Source: Sipunculus nudus (Eukaryota > Annelida > Sipuncula > Golfingiida > Sipunculidae). From it: DNA of 64,000 bases. The stretch is from positions 7,029,579 through 7,093,578 of the forward strand of contig CM049307.1 of NCBI GenBank assembly GCA_026874595.1. The letters are read 5' to 3'. This document shows, one piece after another, positions 54,877 through 64,000 of the stretch; the stretch's first letter is position 1; each line of letters opens with the position of its first letter. Position numbers and translations under genes: made by a program. The notes below the pieces were generated by a model. The model was not told where the DNA came from. It did not search any database and worked only from the letters and a program-made list of their open reading frames with translations.

Positions 54877-56770
54877 AAGCGGAAGAGGGAAAAATGGAGG
54901 CTATATATTTAAAAAAATAAATTACAAGACGCAGAAATGAATTTATCATCTTCTGATAAAACGACTATTAAAAACTATACAACCATTCGTCAAGAAATCG
55001 AAGAATATTATGAAAAATACACTGAGGGGTTAATTGTTAGATCCAGAGTCGAATTTTTCGAACAAGGAGAGCGAAGCTCTAAATATTTTTTTAACACTAT
55101 GGTCAAGAATAAAAAGAAATCTACTGTGAGGAAATTGATTATAAATGATAAAGAAGTAAACCAGCAAAAAATAATGGATGGAATTAAATCCTTTTTTAAA
55201 CGTAAATTTGAGAATGTAAATGCTATTAAAAAGAGCGATTGTGTAGATTTCATTTCCGAATTAAACTTACCCATTTTGTCAGAACAAGAAGTAAATGCTT
55301 GTGAAGGATTAATAAGCTAAGAAGAAATTTTAAATAGCTTAAAGGAAATGAAGGACAATAAGACTCCTTGCAACGACGGACTACCAAAAGAATTTTATAT
55401 TACTTTTTTTATTTAATTAGTGATGACCTTGAACATTCCTTTAACAGAAGCTTCACTGTTGGTTCCCTGTCACCAAGTCAAAGACAAGCGATAATTACGC
55501 AAAGATATTAAGCAAAACCTTAGTAAAACGATTACAAAACAACCTACCAAAAATAATAGATGAGGATCAAACTGCCTTTATAAAAGACAGAAGAATATCA
55601 GATACAACTCGTAAAATAAACGATATAATAGATTTCTGTTATTTAGAAGATTTTAATGCTATAATGTTTGCGGTCGATTCTGCCTCTGCTTTTGACTCGA
55701 TAGATCATGTATTCTTATTTACTGTACTCGAGAAATTTGGGTTTAGAAATGATTTTATTAGATGGATAAAGTTAATGCATAAGGGGCCAGAGAGCTGTGT
55801 AATGAATAATGGTTTTACTACGGGTTATTTTAAAATGGAAAAGGGCACAAGACAAGGCGACCTCATTGCACCATACTTATTTTTATTGGTTATTGAAATA
55901 ATGGCAATAAAGGTGCGACAAAAAATAAAGTGAAAGGAATATTGATAGGTGATACAGAAATAAAACAATGTCTATTTGCAGGTGACACTACATTCTTTTT
56001 AAGAGATGTTGACTCAACGATTGAAGTAAAAAAAAAATATTAAATAGATTTGCAAAGGTATCATCAGTAGAAATAAATTATACAAAATGTGAAGCGGCAT
56101 GGCTGGGTGGGGAAAAATCAATTCCTACAGCTTTATCGTTGAGAGACATGAAATGAGTGAATTTACATAAGGACGCGATTAAAATCCTAGGAATATGGTT
56201 TACATATAATGAAACTCTCTCTCAAAAACTCAATTTCGATAAAGTCTACGACAAGATAAAAATCGCATTTAATATGTGGAAATCGCGAACTTTAACAGTT
56301 TTTGGAAGAAATACAGTTATAAAAACCATTGGAATCTCAAAATTAGTATACGTTTTGAATATTATGACTCCAACCCCAGACTTTATCAAGAAATTTAAAA
56401 ATATAATGGTAGATTTTATATGGTTTGGACATAAACCAAAGATTAAATATGGGGTACTTGTAATTGAAAAAGAAAATGGTGGTATAAATATGCCAGACAT
56501 TAATGCCATATTAAAAAGCCAAAGAATTATGTGGATGATCCGAATGAAAAAGTTATCAAATGCAAAATGTATAGTCATACCTAATATATATCTAAGAAAT
56601 GTTTTTAATATTAAGATTTTTTTAATATGAAAAGAAAAATATCTAAATTTTATTCACACTGTTTTAAAATTTGGGATAAAATTGCTACATTTTGGCCTAC
56701 GAATCCACAACAAATCTTATTACAACCCGTTTGGAACAACAAATTTGTCAAAATAGCAGGTAAATCAGTA

Positions 56771-57251
56771 TACTGTGGTTGGCTTTATATTTACGAGGCT
56801 GAAATTTCGCGGTTTCTTCAATTTTACATTTCGCGAAGGTTTCATTTTCGCGATTGCAAAAGAACCTATAAAATCTAAGTACAGCAGCATTTGTATTGAT
56901 TTTAAATTTGGAATTACTCCTACAATTATTCGCTCATTTCTGTTTCATTCATTCACTTTGACCGATGTCACAATCGATATATCTTATGTGATTACCGCGT
57001 GTTCTATAATGATTAGTGCTTGTATGCATGGGCCAGTTTTGATACAGATTAGGTTGTGAACAGATAAGGTTGTGACTTTAGGTTGTTTCTTCAGGTATTA
57101 GAAGTAATCTGTCTGTGCTGATGCATAATCCCCTCTTGTTCATCTTTGTTGGTGTGGCATCTTATTCCCGACAGTTTTATATTCGCGATTATGTTACATT
57201 CGCGAATATCGCGAAATTTAAACCCTCGCGAATAAAAAAGCAAATACAGTA
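56771..57251. mobile_element. Foldback insertion within the LINE
   Basis: About 480 bp with inverted ends TACTGTGGTTGGCTTT and, reversed, TACTGTATTTGCTTTT, continuing into inner inverted AAATTTCGCG stretches. The inside is rich in TTCGCGA strings. It breaks the LINE reading frame between GKSVY and FFYNIG. Confidence 0.8.
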
Positions 57252-58213
57252 CTCTAGATTTTTTTATAACATTGGAATTAAATGTATCCATGATTTATAC
57301 GAACCAAATGGAGAATATAAGAATTTTTTGGAAATATTTCACCCTAAAAATAAATTCTATAAAAAATACCTGATGTTCTGGTATTATATACAACAAGCGG
57401 TACCAAAGGAGTGGAAATTAGTTCTAAAATCAGAGAATATGAGTGATATTAACGTAAAAGACACTTTATTATTAAATAATCAAGCTCTAGACTTAAGAAA
57501 AGTCAATTACCGTAAGGTGTATAATATGGTTATAAATGACTATACAAATGAGACGGCTAATAAAATTAAACTTGAGGAAAGCTTACCTCAGGTATTTTCC
57601 TGGAAAGATGCAATTGATTATATATATAAAACCACTATGGACATGTTTTTGAGGCAATTTCAGTTTAGAATTATCCATAATATATTGTCTGTGAATGTAA
57701 AGCTATACATATGGAAAATAACTGATACTAATATGTGTTCATATTGCAAAAAAGAAACAGAAACAGTAGTGCATTTATTTTGTGACTGCGACACAGCTAA
57801 ATCATTTTATAGACAAATTAGTCAGTGGGCAGAACACGCTGGAATAAACATGCCTGCACTGACTCCGCTTCTTTAATATACAGGATGTGACAAAGACAAT
57901 GCCAATAAACAAATAATAGATTTGTTATTATTGCTACAAAATATGTAACTTTTAAAAATAAAGAATCGGGTAATTTTCCATCTTTCACTGTATATATATC
58001 ACATGTTAAGAAATTGGAAGGATTGGAAAGAAGAGTAGCTAAAAAAAATAACAAAATATATATTCATAAACAAAAGTGGGGTAACCTACTTAATGAGTGA
58101 GGAATTTTGAGAATTAGCTGTAGATATAGTTTTGAAATGTGTATAAATATATAGGTAAGAGTATGTGCATGTGTGTGTATGTATATGTGTGTATATATTT
58201 GGGTGTATATATG

Positions 58214-58218
<5 letters not shown>

Positions 58219-58255
<37 letters not shown>
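58219..58255. repeat. (TA)n microsatellite in the LINE 3' UTR
   Basis: About 18 TA dinucleotides after TGTGTA-rich sequence; the 21-kb LINE copy has only short TATATA runs here. Confidence 0.9.
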
Positions 58256-58256
<1 letters not shown>

Positions 58257-58820
58257 GTGAACGCGTGATCCTTCATGGATGTATATATACGTATGTATGT
58301 ATATTTAAATTTTTATTAGGATCTGGTAAATATTATGTTGATCTGACCAAACCAGTTAAATCTACAAATAACATTGTTGTTCTTATTAAATTAAATGTTT
58401 GTTTCCAATGATATTGAAAATATATCGACAGAACGAGATATAATTATAATTGTTGTAAAAAAAAATAAAAGTCTCTTCACCAATACTCGGTTGGTATCCT
58501 CTCGGCAGAAATACGTCTACATGGTTCATATGCACTTGTCTTTGAAAAAGTACAAACAAGTAGCAATATAAGCAATTTTATAAAATTCTCTTGTTAACTC
58601 CTTTTTGTTGATATATATATATATATGTACTTTGTCAAAAAAAATTGAAGCATTGTATTTTAAATCTTGCAATAGTGAAGATGTTCATGTTATAAACACA
58701 AGATTTGTAAGTTTTTTTTTTCTTGTTCCGAGGGATGTCGAGGATGAAAAAGAACGTTATAAATAAATATCTAGTAATACTGAGACATCCAAAAAGAAAA
58801 AAAAAAAGAAAAAAAAAAGA

Positions 58821-58955
58821 GTTAATGCGTGCGAAAGAAAATCATCGATTTGGCTATTGCAGCCATATTGGAATTCAGACAGGTCTGTTATTCAATAGGG
58901 CAGGAGCCCTCATAGGTACCAAACATCCCTGTGAATTTGGGAAAGTTGCTACCTA
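58821..58955. repeat. 145-bp satellite, resumed copy after the LINE
   Basis: A single unit, from GAGTTAATGCGTGCGAAAG to GTGAATTTGGGAAAG, continuing the register of the array that stops at 54876. Confidence 0.9.
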
Positions 58956-59800
58956 AGGTGGTAGGTTACATATTTGCAAAGAAAAGTCACTTGATGCAAA
59001 CCACCATTTGCTAAGCTCTTGCTTATCTGACTTGCTGCCAGATGCCCTTGTTGAATTTGTTTTGATTTTTTCGGCAGGACCCCACATATTATAAACACAT
59101 TGATATAAACAAAACAAACAGCCTGTGTGCTGTGATACCCACGTTTTCTGGCCTATTTCTATGAAAGCTAAAAGGGATTACCTTTGATTATAAAGGTCAG
59201 ATAGGTGATTGGGCTCCTTTGATACACTCAGTGAATTTCATCACACGCTGGAGGAATGACTTAAAAACAAAATTGACTTCTGAAGTGAAGTAACCAGCGT
59301 GATATAAAACGTCATCAGACCTATATATATCTACATCAATAGAGAGCACCGTACGTAGAAAGTCAGGCGTAAAACCCGGCATTATACCTCATCAAGCAGC
59401 TAAGTACTCGGCATAAAACCATGATCTCTATAAAGGCCCACCGGGTCTCTAGTTTGTGAGGCCAGATACTGCACACCAGCTTCAGTAACAATTAATCCAT
59501 CGAGATTAAACGACAGATCTTAAAGGTCTCATTTCTCACCTAAATATTCGCGTAATTACCCATGTCACCATACTCCGTTGAACCAGTTGTATTTTGCTTT
59601 CGAATAATAGGATTTGTGTGTTGATTAATGATCAGAAAATAAATAATATTGCGGGTGTAACATATATGTTTTTCCATATCATCTTCAGAGTGACACAGGG
59701 CTCAAAAGTGAAATCTTAGTCCCAAAGCTGGAATGGAGGAGCCCGCTGCATACACTTTTCATTATGTAAATGAGGAATGGTGCTGCCTGTCTCAAAATGG
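58956..59800. other. Intron DNA, nothing recognised
   Basis: No gene or clear repeat; low-complexity content is small. Confidence 0.4.
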
Positions 59801-59804
59801 TTTC

Positions 59805-60840
59805 ATTATCCCTCGCCTCAGCGGAGCGGGGGATATAGTGATCAGCTCCGCCGTCTGTCTGTAAACAATTGTTATGCGACACGATGTCTCAAAAAGTTTT
59901 ACTCATATCTACTTCTTATTGTAGTAGCAGGTGCCCCTTATGGGCCTCCAGTGTAAACTACGTTTTGGTCAGACTTATTTTTGGATTTTTTTATGAACTT
60001 TTTATACAAAACTTTTACATTCCATATGCGACACAATTTCTCAAAAATGCTTTCTCAGACCAAACCTAATTATAGTAGCAGGTGCATCTAATGGGTCTCG
60101 AGAGATGATCAGGATTTTTTCAAACTTGGTTCCTTTTTGCGTTTTTTTTAATGATTTCTAAAATGTTTTGCATATTTTATGAATTTTGACATTCAAAACA
60201 TCTCATATGCAATGCAAGATTTTTAAAAATCTATCATTCAAATGCATGTCTCCTTAAGATGGAAAACACAAAGAGGACAGTGTTCCATGTTCGCCAAAAT
60301 ATACAGACCTTCAGCAATTCTACAGTGAAACTTCACCCCCCCCCCCCTCCCTTTTTAAACCTTTTTTATGGAACGCAACATCTCAAAAGATTTAACTTTG
60401 ATCTACTTCTAACCATGGTCGCAGATGCCTCTTCTGGGTGTCCAGACCTGATTAGGTTTTTCGCACACTTGAATGATTTCTGTTTTTTTTTTATCATTTA
60501 AAACTTTACATATTAAACGCGAAAACTCGAACACTAATATTCATATCCACTTTTAATCAATGAGGTAACTGTATCTTATTGGTCTCCAGGCTTGATTAGG
60601 ATTCTGTTACGCCTCAATGATTAAAAAAATGTTTGACTTTCATATTTCATATGTCATGCAATATCTCCAAACGGGTTGATGAGATCCACCTTTTCTCAAT
60701 AACGCATGTGTATCTTTTGACTCTTCTTGCCTGATTCGATTTATAAGAATTCTCAGTTAACTTTGTCCAACTTCTCATGCAATTGAATCAGCCAAATTAC
60801 ACATTACTCACATTCCCGTTCGGCGGGGGTAATGTTAATT
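59805..60840. repeat. Interspersed element with about 150-bp internal repeats
   Basis: The left end CCCTCGCCTCAGCGGAGCGG and the right end CCCGTTCGGCGGGGGTAATG are each short hairpins. In between, about six diverged units of about 150 bp start with an ATGCGACACGATGTCTCAAA-type string (59873, 60024, 60205, 60369, 60515, 60650). Similar Ccg/Tccg elements are frequent in marine invertebrate genomes. No coding capacity. Confidence 0.7.
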
Positions 60841-61696
60841 TCGAGTTAAAAACTTGGCGATTGAAATATATAAGAAAAATTATTGACAGTAAGTTGAATT
60901 CGAGAAAAATGAATGCAACTTTATAATAAAATTAGTCATGTCAGAAGTTAAACAAAATTACTCGGACCAAAACGACTCCTGGAATGATAAATTTTGTGTT
61001 AGTCTTCAAGTTATAGCTTGCAGACGAGGTGCCATCTATTAACATGTCTCCATGGAGCTTCCACAGGACAGAAAAAGGATGTCATTATGCCAGGGGAAGA
61101 AATTACTAATCCCGTTTAAAAAGATTCTTTAACTTCTGACAAGCCCTATCGCCGTGGTGGACAAATGACGTCAATGAAATGAAAAAGGCTTTGAACATGG
61201 CTTTTTTAACCTGGCTGTCTGGCAAGGCTTGGTTATCTGGCAACGTGTTTTTTTTTACTAAACAGCGTTTGAAAATGCGTATACTGTCCAGCACAGAGTT
61301 TCAGCAATACTTTTCCAAGAATTCGCTAAAGACTTATAAATAAAAAGAGCTCGTCTTTACCAGAACGCATGTATATACATATTGCTTGCTGGCCTAACAC
61401 TGAATTTCTTATATTTAGAAAATATTAAGGTTGAAATGTTTAGAAAGCCAGAAAATGATCACTGAATAATTTCTATGCCTGCGAGTGATCACTGAAAATA
61501 CATCGCGTTACAGTTACTGGTTAATGACACACCCACAGGCCTTTAAATAAGAATGGGATGAAAATTTGCGCTGATATTTTATCAGCACTAGTCTATTTTA
61601 TTTCTAAATACATTTGTTAAATATGTTTCTTTCCTCGTAATCCCAGGAATTTATTATATGTATTAGTTTGACTTTTTGTCGTGCCACGTTTTTCAG

Positions 61697-61867
61697 GATG
61701 TACGCCCCTTCACTACGCCGCCGGGAATGGCTACCTTCAGATCGTTCAGTTCCTGGTCCAGAGTGGCAATGCCAACGTCCATCAAAAGTCAAACAAGGGT
61801 CGCACGGCAAAATGTATGGCCAAGTCCAGGGGCCAGACTAGGATAGTGGCGTTCTTCAATGAATTAG
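61697..61867 (+). CDS. Ankyrin-repeat gene, internal exon (171 nt)
   Basis: The acceptor GTTTTTCAG ends at 61696. The frame, with one base carried from the previous exon, gives GCTPLHYAAGNGYLQIVQFL, then VQSGNANVHQKSNKGRTAKCM and a helix ending in FFNELG. This is one canonical ankyrin repeat plus most of another (capping) repeat. The donor is TTAG/GTCAGC at 61867/61868; an alternative TTAG/GTGACT at 61882 keeps the same phase. The conserved TPLHYAAGNG makes this the surest exon of the gene. Confidence 0.9.
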
Positions 61868-62541
61868 GTCAGCTAAATTTAGGTGACTACGTATTTGTTT
61901 TGACTCTCCTTTTTTCGCGTGGATGTATAAAAACAGTGATCACATGAAAAATACGTGCATGTCCAGTTTAGTAGTAATTTAAATTGTAACGATTGTTACT
62001 GGATACTGTTAAAAATTGTTACCGGATTCTACAGAAATCAAAACTCGCTAACAGTAAAACGCATGGTGTAATAAAGAATGGGTATTTCATGAACATTGGA
62101 CAATTGACTGTTATGGATATTAGTAAAACAGAAACATACAACAGATATAACAGATAAGTAATGTAAGAAGCGTTAAATAACGGTTGGCTTATTGTTTTAT
62201 TTGGGTATGTCTTAATCTTTATAATTTTATTTAAAAAGTAATGACCATTTGACAATAGAAAGAGACTGATGCAATGATGTAATAACGGAGATCAATCTTA
62301 ATCTGCTGTTGGGACTTGGTTGTTTATGGTCCCGGTTATGCCAATCATATTGACTTCAAGATGTATTTCAACGATTTAGATATTAAGAGTTTGTATTTCA
62401 ATGATTCTCTTATTAAAATATGACCTAAATCTGATCCCTGTCTTACATTATGGTGGCTTAAACACTGTGATATGTCCAACTTTTTCTGGACATCAAAAAT
62501 ATTACATATTTTAACTCATAATGGATATATGTCGTTTTCAG

Positions 62542-62591
62542 ATAGCTGCTGGCAACGAGAGACCAAACTGCGTTCACAGACAGCGCCATAA
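62542..62591 (+). CDS. Possible last exon of the ankyrin gene
   Basis: The acceptor CGTTTTCAG ends at 62541. In the required phase the exon codes about 15 residues (DSCWQRETKLRSQTAP) and a TAA at 62589-62591. AATAAA-type signals lie near 63261. The phase is right but the peptide is short and unremarkable. Another frame stays open for 74 codons, but its phase does not fit the donors. Confidence 0.4.
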
Positions 62592-64000
62592 AAAAGAAAC
62601 CGACAGAGAATTCACGGTTTTATTACAGCTCAGCAATTTATACGACCATTGCTCCTATAAAAGGCGCTGTTTATTTTTTGATGAACATGCTCATTTTTAC
62701 TTTATATCGGAACGTCAGAACGTGAACAGTATACCAGACAACTAAAAAAATACTTTAAACAATACGGACCATCGTGTGGGAGATATGGTTAAATTAATTT
62801 TGATGGATGCATGGATACATTGATGATTAATGTACGTATTTCCTATTTGAATCGAATGACTAAGGACAGTTCCTTTATTTCGTAAATGATCTAGTTTTAA
62901 TTTCAGCCATTATGAGCCATACCCTACACTTGCACTGGTATGTATAATGTATATGATACTGGGATAAGGATGTATTTTAATATTATGCTTACGTTTAATA
63001 TATATAAAAAAATGTTGTTTCTGGACTTCATTGTGATTCTCCGTACTTTTCTGAGCTGCAGCTTATCATAACCGAGTGCCTTTGGCAAAGAGCGCAAGAG
63101 CCGTTTTGATCACGCAGTTTTAAGGATATATCAATATCAATGCGTGTGTTTCCTGTTCAGTATACTGCGTTATTTGACATTTTATAAAATATGACATATC
63201 CATGAACTGTGTAAAGTATGTTTGATGAATGCCTCCATCAGTTGAATGTTGACGTCAGATTAAATAAATTATTTTATTGCACACAAGCTTGTTCTTATTC
63301 GCACGTGAGGACTTATTGAATTAAATAAGGATTATGTATAGCGGCACAATGTGTATAATAAGTTTCTTGATGTTTAACCTGCTTGACCTTTCAGCTTTTT
63401 TAATCACATATGGCACTTCCTAAAATTAAAAGGTAACTTTTTACAAACGAAGCGATATTACTTCGTTTGTTGGAGTTTTATTATTATTTTTACCTGCCAT
63501 CATGTTTACTTTGATGCAAAATGACCACAATTATCACCCCTCGGGCTCGTGTGTGTTGTTGTACAAGTATTGGTTAAAGCCCAGTGAAATGTAATGCCGT
63601 GAGGATGCGAGAGGGCGGTCATTATGGCACTCGAGGCGTTATCCGAGCGGTGGCAAGATTGAAACACGCAAGCATACCTCACGGCTTGCATCACATATCA
63701 TTGGGCTATAGCTGATTTGTTCCACATGCCCCTCCTCCAGGTCGAAGGTCACGCGTTTCACCTTTTTTTTTTGTCACGCACCGCGTTCGCTCTGTCAAAC
63801 TTGAAATTTGTGTTTGCCAGGGGACCCAAAGAGGTGGAATTACTATGCTAATGAGAAAAAAAAACAGTTCTTTGCCTTATTTGAAAAGTCGCATGCAACC
63901 TGACTTGTATGACACACTGCATGACCTGTGATGCATGAAGATTTGAACGTACAGTCAGTACAAAGTAAAATACGCCGCATGTGGGGCAAATGGGATTTGT
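62592..64000. other. Putative 3' UTR and downstream DNA
   Basis: No supported ORF. An AATAAA near 63261 could end the ankyrin transcript. The remainder up to the window end shows nothing recognisable. Confidence 0.4.

Larger units (their letters stand above)
54880..58820 (+). mobile_element. L1-like LINE, 5'-truncated, inserted in satellite
   Basis: A rightward ORF2 remnant of about 3.9 kb. It starts in the pre-RT helix (KMEAIYLKK, then YTEGLIVRSRVEFFEQGE) and continues with a broken RT start (EEILNSLKEMKDNKTP), MFAVDSASAFDSIDHVF, GTRQGDLIAPYLF, a decayed FADD box (FAGDTTFF), a C-terminal thumb (IKILGIWFTYNE), then after an insertion FYNIGIKCIHDLYEP and a CSYCKKETETVVHLFCDC zinc-like motif. 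The end HKQKWGNLL and the 3' UTR match 20.9-21.7 kb. The A-rich tail at 58790-58820 joins satellite DNA. Several frameshifts make it inactive. Confidence 0.9.
48873..61696 (+). other. Large ankyrin-gene intron (12.8 kb)
   Basis: GT-AG bounded by GTGAGC and TTTTTCAG. It is almost entirely repeats: short tandem repeats at 49.15-49.9 kb, an interspersed family at 50.5-53.35 kb, a 145-bp satellite, a LINE and a Tccg-type element at 59.8 kb. No coding exon was recognised within it. Confidence 0.6.

Noticed and set aside
58064-58411. ORFs rich in Tyr-Ile and Thr-His
   Set aside because: They are read through TA/TG microsatellite in the LINE 3' UTR.
62521-62745. 74-codon ORF with an ankyrin-like IAAGNERP start
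   Set aside because: The phase does not fit either donor of the previous exon and the remainder does not look like an ankyrin repeat; the 50-nt terminal exon is preferred.

Overview
The window looks like the nuclear genome of a marine invertebrate, most likely a mollusc or a similar lophotrochozoan or basal deuterostome. This is inferred from its repeats: A+T-rich DNA, many microsatellites, L1-like and CR1-like LINEs, Tccg-rich interspersed repeats, and exons spaced more than 10 kb apart. The species cannot be fixed from the sequence. The left quarter is of a different kind.

Region 1 (1 to about 16 kb, with an unclear transition to about 18.3 kb) is compact, intronless, gene-dense and richer in G+C. 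It looks like a stretch of a large DNA virus, either integrated or present as an assembly join. From left to right it holds: a leftward Cys-rich protein; a rightward unit with a CRE, a TATA box, an array of small hairpins and a poly(A) signal, and no convincing protein; four leftward helical paralogues; a second hairpin cluster; a non-coding control region with five exact ACCGGAAGT sites; a 110-nt tRNA-like gene; three tandem rightward zinc-ribbon paralogues, each built from two related halves; a tRNA-Asn gene; a protein with a nucleoporin-like FG tail; and one or two small ORFs. Gene families made by local duplication, TATA boxes 30 to 60 bases before start codons, stop codons lying inside AATAAA signals and Pol III genes between coding genes are all typical of large DNA viruses. 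I could not assign any protein to a named viral family. Malacoherpesvirus-like is one possibility among several.

Region 2 (18.3 to 29.5 kb) is host-like repeat-rich DNA: a broken CR1-like LINE, the 3' end of an L1-like LINE beside an OTU-protease pseudogene, a long foldback element, tandem repeats, a possible solo LTR and a small inverted-repeat element.

Region 3 (29.5 to 64 kb) contains a rightward ankyrin-repeat gene spread over at least three exons (33.79, 48.75 and 61.70 kb), with a possible last exon at 62.54 kb. Its introns hold a 27-bp and a 40-bp minisatellite, an almost full-length L1-like LINE with an RT deletion, a nested inverted-repeat element, and a 145-bp satellite split by a second L1-like LINE that itself carries a foldback insertion.

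The main candidates for something new are in Region 1. These are two families of short stem-loops, with different stems but paired changes, a constant loop ending in TACT, and one array sitting in its own apparent Pol II unit; the internally duplicated zinc-ribbon family; the FG-tailed protein; and the two Pol III genes.
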